Made by a program: the position numbers and the translations under genes. The notes under the pieces were generated by a model. The model had not been told where the DNA came from. It ran no database searches and saw nothing but the letters and a program-made list of their open reading frames with translations. Shown one piece after another: positions 27,440 through 36,715 of a DNA stretch of 64,000 bases (the stretch's first letter is position 1; each line of letters starts with the position of its first letter). Source of the DNA: Ignavibacteriales bacterium (GTDB lineage: Bacteria; Bacteroidota; Ignavibacteria; Ignavibacteriales; Melioribacteraceae); NCBI GenBank assembly GCA_020061355.1, contig JAGUYK010000037.1, forward strand, positions 1-64,000. The letters are read 5' to 3'.

Positions 27440-28282
27440 ATGAAATCAACAACTCTATTTTTCATTATTTCTTTAATATCATTATCAACATTAACCGCAC
27501 AAGTTGATTCAACTGCCTATGGTAATGTTGAGATATTTGTAATTGATTCATATATAACATCCGAACAGCCTTACAAATTTTCACTTTCATTTTTTACAAG
27601 CGATAGTACGATTTCCAAAGTATTTATTCTGGATGATAAGGAATATTCGGTTTCCGAAAAATTTACTGATAACCATAAGTTTGAAATCGTTATTAAAGAG
27701 TCTTTTTACGATACTCAAGCAATAAAATATTTCTTATTTGTGATTGACAAAAATGGTGAGAAATCCAAGAGCCAGTTGTACGAGGTTGAAATACCTAAAA
27801 CAATCATTGTCGAAAATCAGAAGGATTCCGGGTTACTACAAATCTGCTGCTTCGGTGGAGTTATTTTCGGATTACCGTCGCCAACTATTGTTTTCAAAAG
27901 TAATAGACAATTTTTCAGTCTGACAAAGGAGATTCCAATCTTTTCTTTTTATTCGGGCGGGTATAACTATCCATTTGGTTACATCGGTGCTGAGTATGCT
28001 TATATATTCAATTCCGATAAGAAAAACTTTTTACGTTTAGGGTACAAACAAATAATACAATTAAAATTTGTTGAGTATGTTTCTGCCGGATTGAATTTCT
28101 TTTCTGATTTCAAAGGTTACAACGGCATTAGTCCTGAATTATCTTTAGGATTACTCAGAATACAGAATGTATTCACATTATACTCCCGTTACAGGTACAA
28201 TTTCCAATTTGGTAAAGATGGAACAGGTTTTCATGAATTCTCCATCGGATTATTTTCTAATTTCTTCTCGTTGAATTTATGA
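27440..28282 (+). CDS. exported protein of unknown function
   Basis: 280 residues with a signal peptide (ending TLTAQ). The first half resembles an immunoglobulin-like sandwich (YKFSLSFFTSDSTISKVFILDDKEYSVSEKF). The second half is rich in Phe/Tyr/Gly strands (FFSDFKGYNGISPELSLGLL, LYSRYRYNFQF) and ends in a hydrophobic strand, suggestive of a small outer-membrane barrel. No recognised family. Confidence 0.6.
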   Translation: MKSTTLFFIISLISLSTLTAQVDSTAYGNVEIFVIDSYITSEQPYKFSLSFFTSDSTISKVFILDDKEYSVSEKFTDNHKFEIVIKESFYDTQAIKYFLFVIDKNGEKSKSQLYEVEIPKTIIVENQKDSGLLQICCFGGVIFGLPSPTIVFKSNRQFFSLTKEIPIFSFYSGGYNYPFGYIGAEYAYIFNSDKKNFLRLGYKQIIQLKFVEYVSAGLNFFSDFKGYNGISPELSLGLLRIQNVFTLYSRYRYNFQFGKDGTGFHEFSIGLFSNFFSLNL

Positions 28283-28316
28283 TTACACTTTAAGAAAGTG
28301 GTTTAGATAAAAAAAG

Positions 28317-29495
28317 ATGAATGAAATAGATAACATATTTTCTGTAAGTGATCTTACAAGTCAGATAAAAGCTGCACTTGAAGATCAATTTTCCGACATT
28401 GACGTAATTGGTGAAATATCAAATTTCAAAGCACACATTTCCGGTCATTGGTATTTTACTCTCAAAGATGCGAATGCCCAGATTAGCTGTACCATGTGGA
28501 AAGGAGTAAACAATTATGTTTTCTTCACTCCACAAGATGGGATGAAAATTATTATTAAAGGGAAAGTTACTGTATATCCGCCACGCGGTAATTACCAGAT
28601 TGATGTCAGATCAATGAAACCGGCTGGAGTTGGGGAATTACAAGCAGCGTTCGAGAGATTAAAACATAAATTAGCTGCCGAAGGATTGTTTGATGAACAG
28701 AATAAAATGCCAATTCCAAAATTTCCAAAGAAGATTGGAATTGTAACTGCAATTAACGGGGCAGCATTTCAGGATATGAAAAACATTGCCGCAAGAAGAT
28801 ATCCTTTAGCTGAACTTGTAATATCTTCATGCCGTGTTCAGGGTGAAGGTTCTGCCGGGGAAATTGCCGCAAGTATTAAAATGTTAAACCACCAGAATGA
28901 TATTGATGTAATCATAGTTGGGCGAGGTGGCGGTTCATTGGAAGATCTTTGGGCATTTAACGAAGAGGTTGTTGCCCGTGCAATTTTTGAATCGAAAATC
29001 CCGATAATTAGTGCAGTCGGACATGAAATAGATTTTACTATTTCAGATTTCGTTGCAGATCTTAGAGCTCCAACACCTTCGGCAGCAATAGAGCTTGCTA
29101 CTCCCAATAGGGATGATCTCTTTGCCTTTATAGACGAATTTTCCTATTATTTCACGCAAAAAATCTCTGAAATTATCTCTGATTTGAAAGAAGAAGTCAG
29201 TCGCACAACATCATCTTATGGATTCAGATATCCCGGTGATTTAATAAAAAATGAATATCAATTTTTAGATAATCTTATTTTCCGTTTCCAGAATTTTTTT
29301 GATAATAAATTTTCGATTGATAAAAACAAGCTGGCACTTTTGGAAAGTAAAATTCAATCCTTTAATATTCAGTCTACACTTAAAAGGGGTTATGTAATCG
29401 TTAGACAAGACGGGAAAATTATTCCGCGTTTACGGAATTTTGAAAAAGAAAAATCAACAGAAATTAAATTTTTTGATGGAGAGGTAAAGATTTAA
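28317..29495 (+). CDS. xseA: exodeoxyribonuclease VII large subunit
   Basis: 392 residues. Degrades single-stranded DNA to oligonucleotides. An N-terminal OB-fold (DVIGEISNFKAHISGHWYFTLKD) is followed by the catalytic domain (IVGRGGGSLEDLWAFNEE, SAVGHEIDFTISDFVADLRAPTPSAAIE) and a C-terminal helical region. It is immediately followed by xseB, the usual order. Confidence 0.97.
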   Translation: MNEIDNIFSVSDLTSQIKAALEDQFSDIDVIGEISNFKAHISGHWYFTLKDANAQISCTMWKGVNNYVFFTPQDGMKIIIKGKVTVYPPRGNYQIDVRSMKPAGVGELQAAFERLKHKLAAEGLFDEQNKMPIPKFPKKIGIVTAINGAAFQDMKNIAARRYPLAELVISSCRVQGEGSAGEIAASIKMLNHQNDIDVIIVGRGGGSLEDLWAFNEEVVARAIFESKIPIISAVGHEIDFTISDFVADLRAPTPSAAIELATPNRDDLFAFIDEFSYYFTQKISEIISDLKEEVSRTTSSYGFRYPGDLIKNEYQFLDNLIFRFQNFFDNKFSIDKNKLALLESKIQSFNIQSTLKRGYVIVRQDGKIIPRLRNFEKEKSTEIKFFDGEVKI

Positions 29496-29496
29496 T

Positions 29497-29709
29497 ATGG
29501 CTAAGAAAAAAGAAAGTTCTTTTGAAAACTCTCTTCAGCGACTTCAGGAAATTTCCGATATTCTCGAAAAAGGTGAAATTGGACTTGAAGAATCCATGAA
29601 GTTATATGAGGAGGGAATTAATTTGGCAAAAAATTGTTATAGTACATTGAAAGATGCTGAGTTAAAAGTAATTGAAATTAAAAAGCAGCTTGAAACCGGT
29701 CTAAAATAA
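29497..29709 (+). CDS. xseB: exodeoxyribonuclease VII small subunit
   Basis: 70 residues, the usual size. Signatures SFENSLQRLQEISDILEKGEIGLEESMKLYEEG are typical. It starts 1 base after xseA and is followed 20 bases later by dxs, an xseA-xseB-dxs order seen in many genomes. Confidence 0.95.
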   Translation: MAKKKESSFENSLQRLQEISDILEKGEIGLEESMKLYEEGINLAKNCYSTLKDAELKVIEIKKQLETGLK

Positions 29710-29729
29710 TAAATTTTAATAGGAAAGAA

Positions 29730-31655
29730 ATGGTCGAAGTTGATAAGTCCAAATACGAAGTTCTTTTTAAGGTTGATTCACCAAAGGATATCAGAAACTT
29801 ATCTCTACATGAGTTAAAAACACTTTGTTCCGAAATCAGAGAATACATGGTAGATGTAATCTCCCAAATCGGAGGTCATTTTGGTGGTGGATTAGGCACT
29901 GTAGAATTAACGGTTGCATTGCATCGCGTCTTTAATACACCCGAGGATCAATTAGTCTGGGATACCGGTCATCAGGCATACCCACATAAAATTGTAACGG
30001 GAAGAAGGGATCAGTTAGGCACAATAAGAAGGTTTAATGGGATTAGCGGATTCTTAAAACGCTCTGAAAGTAATTACGATTCATTCGGAGCTGGTCACGC
30101 CTCCACTTCAATTTCTGCTGCATTGGGAATTGCTGTTGCTAACGATATCAATAAAACGAATAAAAAAGTTGTGGCTATTATTGGTGATGGTGCTATGACA
30201 GGCGGAATGGCTTATGAGGCCATGAATAACTCTGGAATGCTTAAGAGCAATCTTATCGTTGTATTAAATGATAATCAAATGTCAATTGCACCGAACGTAT
30301 GGCAAATATCAAAATACTTTACGGAAATGATTTCCCACCCTGAGTATAATAGATTTAAGGGCGCTATTTGGGATCTAACCGGCAAGCTGGACGATTTTGG
30401 AGATCGTATTAGAAAAGTTGCAGTGCGTGTAGAACATGGTATTAAAGCAATTGTAACGCCCGGTATGTTGTTTGAGGCATTAGGTTTCCGTTATTTCGGA
30501 CCGATAAATGGTCATAACGTAAATCAGCTTGTAAAAATATTTGAACAGGTTAAAGAATTAAATGGACCGATTCTGGTTCATGTCCTAAGTGAAAAAGGTA
30601 AAGGATATAAACCTGCTGAAGGTCATATACAAAGATTGCATGCATCAACACCTTTCGATAAGATTACCGGGCAGGCAATTAAGAAAGCCGGCGCACCTCA
30701 GGCGTACACTACTATTTTTGGAAATGCACTGGTTGAAATTGCTAAAACGAATCTAAAAGTTGTTGGAATTACTGCTGCTATGCCAGATGGAACAGGTTTA
30801 GATATTTTACAGAGAGAGATGCCGGATCGTTATTATGACGTTGGTATTGCGGAGGAGCATGCAGTTACATTCGCTGCAGGATTAGCTACACAAAATGTTA
30901 TTCCGGTTGTTGCTATTTATTCTACTTTTTTACAGCGAGGCTTCGATCAGATTATTCATGATGTTGCATTACAGAAATTGCATGTTGTATTTGTTCTGGA
31001 TAGAGCCGGATTGGTTGGAGCAGATGGACCAACACATCATGGTACTTTCGATCTGACTTATTTACGTATGATACCCGGCATAGTTATTATGGCACCTAAA
31101 GATGAAGCGGAATTACGCAACATGTTATATACAGGGGTTAACTACAAAAAAGGTCCTGTTGCATTAAGATATCCAAGGGGCTCTGCACTTGGTGTCCAAT
31201 TGAAAGAAGGATTTACAGAAATTCCAATAGGAAGCAGTGAATTAATTCAAAGTGGTGAAGATATTGCTATTCTTGCTGTTGGCAATATGGTTGATAATGC
31301 TAAGAAAGCGGTCCCTTTATTGAATGATCAAGGAATTAATACCGAAATTATTAACATGCGCTTCATTAAACCTCTTGATACCGAGCGATTGGATGATGTA
31401 GCAAAAAGATTCGACAAAATTATTACTATCGAAGAGAATAGTATTGTCGGTGGTTTTGGTTCGGGTGTACTCGAATATTTTTCCGATAAAAATTATAAGA
31501 ATAGTATCTTAAGAATTGGTATACCCGATCAATTTATTGATCATGGTACACAGGAAGAACTGCATAAATTAATTGGTATTGATCCGGCAGGGATTGCCGG
31601 TAGAATTATTGAATTTTATAGAAGCCATGGAGTCGCAAAAGAGGTTATTGCCTGA
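29730..31655 (+). CDS. dxs: 1-deoxy-D-xylulose-5-phosphate synthase
   Basis: 641 residues. First step of the MEP isoprenoid pathway, thiamine-diphosphate dependent. The TPP motif GDGAMTGGMAYEAMNN is at 152-167; FAAGLATQNVIPVVAIYSTFLQR and DRAGLVGADGPTHHG are transketolase-type signatures. A KEGFTEIPIG region and intact C-terminal domain follow. It is preceded by xseB and its stop overlaps the following oxidoreductase start. Confidence 0.97.
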   Translation: MVEVDKSKYEVLFKVDSPKDIRNLSLHELKTLCSEIREYMVDVISQIGGHFGGGLGTVELTVALHRVFNTPEDQLVWDTGHQAYPHKIVTGRRDQLGTIRRFNGISGFLKRSESNYDSFGAGHASTSISAALGIAVANDINKTNKKVVAIIGDGAMTGGMAYEAMNNSGMLKSNLIVVLNDNQMSIAPNVWQISKYFTEMISHPEYNRFKGAIWDLTGKLDDFGDRIRKVAVRVEHGIKAIVTPGMLFEALGFRYFGPINGHNVNQLVKIFEQVKELNGPILVHVLSEKGKGYKPAEGHIQRLHASTPFDKITGQAIKKAGAPQAYTTIFGNALVEIAKTNLKVVGITAAMPDGTGLDILQREMPDRYYDVGIAEEHAVTFAAGLATQNVIPVVAIYSTFLQRGFDQIIHDVALQKLHVVFVLDRAGLVGADGPTHHGTFDLTYLRMIPGIVIMAPKDEAELRNMLYTGVNYKKGPVALRYPRGSALGVQLKEGFTEIPIGSSELIQSGEDIAILAVGNMVDNAKKAVPLLNDQGINTEIINMRFIKPLDTERLDDVAKRFDKIITIEENSIVGGFGSGVLEYFSDKNYKNSILRIGIPDQFIDHGTQEELHKLIGIDPAGIAGRIIEFYRSHGVAKEVIA

Positions 31656-32656
31656 TGGATAAAACTAAAGTTGGAGTAATTGGACTTGGCGGGATTGCTC
31701 AATTGGTTCATTTACCTATTCTATCGAAATTGGGAACAGTGAAGCTTGTTTCAATAGCAGAGATAAATAAAAACAGACTCAAAACAGTTGGAGAAAAATA
31801 TCCTGGGGCAAAACAATATTTGGACTATCGGGAAATGATCTCAAACGAAGAATTAGATGCTATTGTTATTACAACTCCTACAGATACTCATGAAATTATT
31901 GCCCTGGATTGTCTGGAAAGTAGAAAAAGTATATTAATAGAAAAACCTGTCGCCCGAAATTTAAAGGAAGCCAAGGAAATTGCCCTTGCCGCAAAGAGGG
32001 TTAAAAAAGTTGCTATGGTAGGAATGAACTCAAGATTCAGACCTGATACTATGTTGTTAAGAAGCATTATTAATAGCGGAGAGTTAGGCGATCTATTTTA
32101 TATAAACTGCAGCTGGCTTAGACAGAAAAGCAGTATACAAAAATGGTTTGTAAATAAAATCTTATCAGGTGGTGGAGTAATTATTGACCTTGGCATAGTT
32201 ATTCTTGACCTTGCATTGTGGATGATGGGTGAAAATAGTGTTGAGTCTGTCTCTGTCCAGAAGTTTGATCATACAAAAAACGATATTGAAGATTCTGCGA
32301 TCGGATTAATCCGGTTTCAAAATGGGGAAGTGATTAACTTTGAAGTTAGCTGGGAGTTATATTCTAACACCGATAGTTTTAATCTTACAGCACATGGTAC
32401 CAAGGGAACTTCATGTTTGAATCCATTGAGAGTTTTTAAGAAAACGGAATCGATTCATATTGATTACACACCGAATAAAACGGCTAATGTTCAAAATCTA
32501 TTTCGCAAGTCGTATGAGAATGAATTAAGACATTTTATTGGAGCTGTGCGTGAAGGAACTCCAGTTATTTCTTCAGTTGATGAAGCTTTAACAAGAATGA
32601 AATTGCTTGAAGCATTATATAAATCAGCCGAAAATAAAAAGGAAATAAAACTTTAA
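31655..32656 (+). CDS. Gfo/Idh/MocA family oxidoreductase
   Basis: 333 residues. NAD(P)-binding Rossmann fold with VIGLGGIAQLVH (5-16 region) and an EKPVARNLKEAKEI motif; C-terminal alpha/beta domain. The substrate is probably a sugar or cyclitol, but nothing in the sequence picks one. It overlaps dxs (ATGA-type) and is 5 bases from the response regulator, so it is co-transcribed with both. Confidence 0.87.
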   Translation: MDKTKVGVIGLGGIAQLVHLPILSKLGTVKLVSIAEINKNRLKTVGEKYPGAKQYLDYREMISNEELDAIVITTPTDTHEIIALDCLESRKSILIEKPVARNLKEAKEIALAAKRVKKVAMVGMNSRFRPDTMLLRSIINSGELGDLFYINCSWLRQKSSIQKWFVNKILSGGGVIIDLGIVILDLALWMMGENSVESVSVQKFDHTKNDIEDSAIGLIRFQNGEVINFEVSWELYSNTDSFNLTAHGTKGTSCLNPLRVFKKTESIHIDYTPNKTANVQNLFRKSYENELRHFIGAVREGTPVISSVDEALTRMKLLEALYKSAENKKEIKL

Positions 32657-32661
32657 ATTGT

Positions 32662-33348
32662 ATGAAAATACTTCTTGTAGATGATGAAAAGGATATTGTA
32701 GAATTCCTGGAATATAATCTTGTCCAGGAGGGGTTTGAGGTTATTACTGCTTATGATGGTAACGAAGCTATTGAAAAATTAAAATCGAAACCCGACCTTA
32801 TAATTCTGGATGTATTGATGCCCAGAATGGATGGATATGAAACTTGCCAGAAAATAAGGAGTATTAAAGAATTTAAAAATGTACCGGTAATCTTTCTTAC
32901 TGCAAAATCTGCTGAAGCTGATGAGATTAAAGGATTAAATCTTGGTGCAGACGATTTCATCCGAAAACCGATTTCGCCAAAAAAACTTATCGCAAGGGTT
33001 CAATCCAATCTTCGCAAAGGTGAAACAGTACCATCAGAAACCAAAAAAGCTAAAGAAATTAAAATCGGTCCGCTTGTAATTGATAGAGAAAAATATACCG
33101 TTACATTAGTTGGTAAAAATGTAGTATTCCCTAAAAAGGAATTTGAAATTCTTGCCTTTCTGGCTTCTAATCCCGGTAAGGTTTTTCATAGAGATAAGAT
33201 TTTAGCTGACGTTTGGGGAACAGATATTTTTGTAGTAGAGAGGACTGTGGATGTTCACATTAGAAAAATAAGAGAAAAACTTGGAACACATACAGAGCTA
33301 ATAGAAACAATTAAAGGAGTTGGCTATCGTTTCAAAAGTTTTAGCTGA
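32662..33348 (+). CDS. PhoB/OmpR-type response regulator
   Basis: 228 residues. N-terminal receiver domain with the phosphoacceptor D50 (LIILDVLMPRMDGYE), signature K of FIRKPISPKKL and acidic DDE near the start; C-terminal winged-helix DNA-binding domain ending IKGVGYRFKSFS. It overlaps the histidine kinase that follows, so the two are an operonic pair. The signal is not evident; a phosphate-type PhoB role is possible but no pst/pho genes are visible. Confidence 0.93.
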   Translation: MKILLVDDEKDIVEFLEYNLVQEGFEVITAYDGNEAIEKLKSKPDLIILDVLMPRMDGYETCQKIRSIKEFKNVPVIFLTAKSAEADEIKGLNLGADDFIRKPISPKKLIARVQSNLRKGETVPSETKKAKEIKIGPLVIDREKYTVTLVGKNVVFPKKEFEILAFLASNPGKVFHRDKILADVWGTDIFVVERTVDVHIRKIREKLGTHTELIETIKGVGYRFKSFS

Positions 33349-34369
33349 TTTAATAAAGAATCTCTACTTCTCCTGGATATACGCACCTGTTATAATTCTT
33401 CTTGATATTATCTTTATAACTACTTTTTCATTACTTAATGAAGTTGACCTAAGAACTTTTATCATCTCTTCTATACTATCATTGGTATTAACATTATTAA
33501 TTCTCTTTTCTATTGGTGCTAAAAGGAAAAAAGAATTAAGAAAAATTGGAATCATAATAAAAGCAATAAGAGAAAATTCTTATAAAAGTCCTGACGAAAT
33601 AAAACTTGGCAAACATCTAATTGGATTAGAAGATGAAATACGGGCTATGTTTCTTAGAACTAAAAATGATATTGCCAGTTTGAAAAAATTAGAGCAGGTT
33701 CGTACGGAATTTTTAGGTAATGTATCCCATGAATTAAGAACCCCGATATTTACTATTCAGGGTTTTCTGGAGACGTTATTAGATGGTGCTATGTATGATG
33801 ATAAAGTTAATAGGTCGTTTCTTCAAAAGGCAAATCAGCATACACATAACCTTAATAATTTACTAAATGATTTAATTGATATTTCCATGATTGAATCCGG
33901 TCAGATGCGGATGAGTTTTAGGTATTTTAATGTGAATGAGTTTATAAGTTCAATGGTTAGCGAAATGAGATCTCATGCACAAAACAAGGATATTCTGATA
34001 GTCTTCTATCCCGATGAAAAAAATTCTGCAATTTTTGGTGATAAAGAAAAAATAAAACAGGTAATGGTCAATTTGATAATTAATGCCATAAAATATACTG
34101 AAAGAGGTTCGGTAGAAATTGGTGTAGTTAATGAGGGTAAACGCTGTAAAATATACGTTCGCGATACCGGTATAGGAATAGCTGCATCTGACATTGACCG
34201 TATTTTTGAGAGATTTTATAGAGTTGATAAAGATCGTTCACGCGCTCTGGGTGGAACTGGTCTCGGTTTAGCCATTGCAAAGCATATTATAGAAGCCCAC
34301 GGCTCTAAAATCGATGTGAATAGTGAGCTTGGCAAGGGAAGCACCTTCTCTTTTTCGCTTAAAAAGTAA
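33320..34369 (+). CDS. PhoR-like sensor histidine kinase
   Basis: 349 residues: two N-terminal transmembrane segments (about 18-38 and 45-66), no extra PAS or HAMP domain that I can see, the H-box FLGNVSHELRTPIF with H137, and an HATPase domain with N-box NLIINAIKYTERG, RDTGIGI and GGTGLGL G-boxes. It is paired with the upstream response regulator, overlapping its 3' end. The start is uncertain: TTG 33320 follows AAAGGAG with no spacing, while the in-frame ATC at 33326 is 6 bases away. Confidence 0.9.
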   Translation: MAIVSKVLADLIKNLYFSWIYAPVIILLDIIFITTFSLLNEVDLRTFIISSILSLVLTLLILFSIGAKRKKELRKIGIIIKAIRENSYKSPDEIKLGKHLIGLEDEIRAMFLRTKNDIASLKKLEQVRTEFLGNVSHELRTPIFTIQGFLETLLDGAMYDDKVNRSFLQKANQHTHNLNNLLNDLIDISMIESGQMRMSFRYFNVNEFISSMVSEMRSHAQNKDILIVFYPDEKNSAIFGDKEKIKQVMVNLIINAIKYTERGSVEIGVVNEGKRCKIYVRDTGIGIAASDIDRIFERFYRVDKDRSRALGGTGLGLAIAKHIIEAHGSKIDVNSELGKGSTFSFSLKK

Positions 34370-34489
34370 TATTTTTTATTTTTTCGATACTGATTTAATT
34401 TTATTGATTTTCCATATAAACCTTTTATTGACTTCAATAGACTCAATTCCTATATTTACCGCTCAAATTTTGAATAATTGGAGGTATAG

Positions 34490-34798
34490 ATGTTTGCTGT
34501 TGTAGATATCGCTGGACAACAGTTCAAGGTAACCGAAAATACTAAGTATTATGTCCCAAGACTCGAAGCCGATCCGGATACCGAAATTGTATTTGATAAT
34601 GTTTTATTATTAAACGATGATAAAACAACCCAAATTGGCACACCATCTGTAAAAGGTGCCAAAGTGCATGCTAAGGTTCTTGAGCACTTGAAAGATGATA
34701 AAGTAGTTGTTTTTAAGAAGAAGAGAATTATTTCTTACAAACGTACAAGAGGACACAGACAATTTTTAACAAGAATAGAAGTAACTAAGATAGCTTAG
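34490..34798 (+). CDS. rplU: 50S ribosomal protein L21
   Basis: 102 residues, intact L21: [24 protein letters not shown] at the start and [19 protein letters not shown] at the end. ATG start after GGAGG with 5-base spacing. Followed by rpmA, the canonical order. Confidence 0.98.
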   Translation: MFAVVDIAGQQFKVTENTKYYVPRLEADPDTEIVFDNVLLLNDDKTTQIGTPSVKGAKVHAKVLEHLKDDKVVVFKKKRIISYKRTRGHRQFLTRIEVTKIA

Positions 34799-34815
34799 TT
34801 ACTGGAGGTTTAATT

Positions 34816-35076
34816 ATGGCACATAAAAAAGGTCAAGGTTCGTCAAGAAATGGTCGTGATAGTAATCCTCAATATCTTGGAGTAAAAGCATTTGGCGGGG
34901 AAAAAGTTACTGCCGGTTCAATACTTGTCAGACAAAAGGGAACGAATTTTCATCCCGGTAAAAATGTAAAGAAAGCAAGTGATCATTCACTCTTTGCTAG
35001 AGTTGATGGTTTTGTAAAATTTGAAAAAAAGAAAAACGACCGCAAATTTATCAGCGTATATGAAACAAACGCTTGA
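34816..35076 (+). CDS. rpmA: 50S ribosomal protein L27
   Basis: 86 residues, near the peptidyl-transfer centre. Begins [22 protein letters not shown] and contains [17 protein letters not shown], both diagnostic of L27. A bidirectional terminator follows. Confidence 0.98.
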   Translation: MAHKKGQGSSRNGRDSNPQYLGVKAFGGEKVTAGSILVRQKGTNFHPGKNVKKASDHSLFARVDGFVKFEKKKNDRKFISVYETNA

Positions 35077-35097
35077 ACTTAATTTAAGTTATAAAAA

Positions 35098-35130
35098 AAC
35101 CCTCCTGATATTGGAGGGTTTTCTGTTTTA
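35098..35130. terminator. bidirectional terminator between rpmA and mdh
   Basis: Stem AACCCTCC (35098-35105) / GGAGGGTT (35113-35120), 7-base loop, followed by T-rich bases on the + strand and preceded by A's, which serve as a T run for the minus-strand mdh. Confidence 0.85.
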
Positions 35131-35141
35131 AATAGTATATT

Positions 35142-36107
35142 TTACAAACCAAGTCTTTCCATATCAACTACAAGTTCTTTAACTGCCTTCACTGAATTAT
35201 CTAACAAAGCCTTTTCTTCTTCATTAAGTGTAAGCTCAATTATTTTTTCAGCACCGCCTTCACCTAAAACAGCCGGAACGCCAACATAATATCCATTAAT
35301 TCCAAACTCACCATTTAGATATGCACAGGTAGGTAGTACTCTCTTTTCATCAAAAAGAATTGCTTCTGCCATTGCTATTGCCGATGAAGCGGGGGAATAG
35401 AAAGCAGAGCCGGTTTTCAATAATTTAACAACTTCACCACCTGCCATCTTTGTTCTGTTCACCATTGCATCCATAACTTCTTTCGCTTTGGCTTTGTCTT
35501 TATATTTCCTTTCGAGCAATTCCATAACCGGAATTCCATTTACGTTTGCATATCTAATGAGAGGAACCATTGTATCACCATGACCGCCAAGAACTAAAGC
35601 ATTAACATCCTTCACGGATACTCCTAACTCCCATGCAATGAATGTTGCAAATCGTGATGAATCGAGTATGCCAGCTTGACCAATAACCTTATGAGTAGGG
35701 AACCCTGTAATTTTTTGGCATAATGTTACCATTGCATCAAGCGGATTGGAAATTACTATTACAATTGAATTTGGTGCATACTTTTTAACATTCTCTGCAA
35801 CCAAATGCATTATTTTTGCGTTAGTTACAAGAAGATCATCTCTACTCATTCCTGGTTTTCGTGGTAATCCTGCGGTTATAATTACAATGTCAGCACCTTC
35901 TATATCCTTATAATCATTTGTGCCTTTAACATGAACATCAAAAAGATCTACTCTTGATGCTTCGGCAATATCAAGTCCCTTTCCTTGCGGTAGATCTTCA
36001 ACGATATCGTATAATACAACATCACCAAGTTGTTTCATTGCAATTAGTTGAGTAAGAACGCCGCCAATTTGTCCTCCTCCAATCAATGCTATTTTTTTAC
36101 GGGCCAT
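35142..36107 (-). CDS. mdh: malate dehydrogenase
   Basis: 321 residues, lactate/malate-dehydrogenase superfamily. NAD-binding GGGQIGG near residue 10-17, substrate arginines in [17 protein letters not shown] and catalytic histidine H176 in GGHGDTM. The LPRKPGMSR pattern and length fit malate rather than lactate specificity. Likely a TCA-cycle enzyme. It is the last gene before the bidirectional terminator on its strand. Confidence 0.95.
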   Translation of the reverse strand: MARKKIALIGGGQIGGVLTQLIAMKQLGDVVLYDIVEDLPQGKGLDIAEASRVDLFDVHVKGTNDYKDIEGADIVIITAGLPRKPGMSRDDLLVTNAKIMHLVAENVKKYAPNSIVIVISNPLDAMVTLCQKITGFPTHKVIGQAGILDSSRFATFIAWELGVSVKDVNALVLGGHGDTMVPLIRYANVNGIPVMELLERKYKDKAKAKEVMDAMVNRTKMAGGEVVKLLKTGSAFYSPASSAIAMAEAILFDEKRVLPTCAYLNGEFGINGYYVGVPAVLGEGGAEKIIELTLNEEEKALLDNSVKAVKELVVDMERLGL

Positions 36108-36211
36108 AATTTCTCCAGTTAGTTTGTTAAAAAGATTTTCAGATAAAATATAGGAAGATTAATACTAAATGACACTTATAAAATTTCTTAATTCTACGGA
36201 ATGTCTTTTAT

Positions 36212-36640
36212 TTAGCTGTTTAATTTTATTTTAAGAATTGTCTCGGTTCCATCGGGCGTGAAGTTATACTCTAAATTATCAAGAAATGATCTCATTATAT
36301 GAATACCTCGTCCACTATCTTTTAATATATTTTCCGGTTTGGTAGGGTCCGGCACCAAAGTTAGATCAAATCCATTACCTTCATCTTTAATAATTACGAT
36401 GAACTGCTTGGGTTCTATTTTAACTGTTATTTTAATTTTTTTTGAGGGATCTTTTTTATTACCGTGTACAATACTATTCGAAGCTGCTTCCGAAAATGAA
36501 AGTGAAAGGCTATTGAATTTATCTTCTTCCAATCCGGCTTCTCTAGCAATTTGAATAATAAAATCGTCGAGCTCCGGTAAAATTTCAGGATCGCTGGGAA
36601 CAATCTTTATATATATTTTCTCTGGCAATGAATTCTCCAA
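36212..36640 (-). CDS. RsbW-like anti-sigma factor kinase
   Basis: 142 residues, HATPase_c family like RsbW/SpoIIAB. N-box EAASNSIVHGNKKDPS and G-box SGRGIHIM are present. Such kinases bind sigma factors or their antagonists. No partner sigma factor or anti-anti-sigma protein is next to it; the neighbour is mdh downstream and a barrel-like protein upstream. Confidence 0.82.
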   Translation of the reverse strand: MENSLPEKIYIKIVPSDPEILPELDDFIIQIAREAGLEEDKFNSLSLSFSEAASNSIVHGNKKDPSKKIKITVKIEPKQFIVIIKDEGNGFDLTLVPDPTKPENILKDSGRGIHIMRSFLDNLEYNFTPDGTETILKIKLNS

Positions 36641-36715
36641 TAAAACAATTACGAAAAAATAGGATTAGATTTTTAATCGTGCAATATAAAGCGTGACAAA
36701 GATCAAAAAATTATA

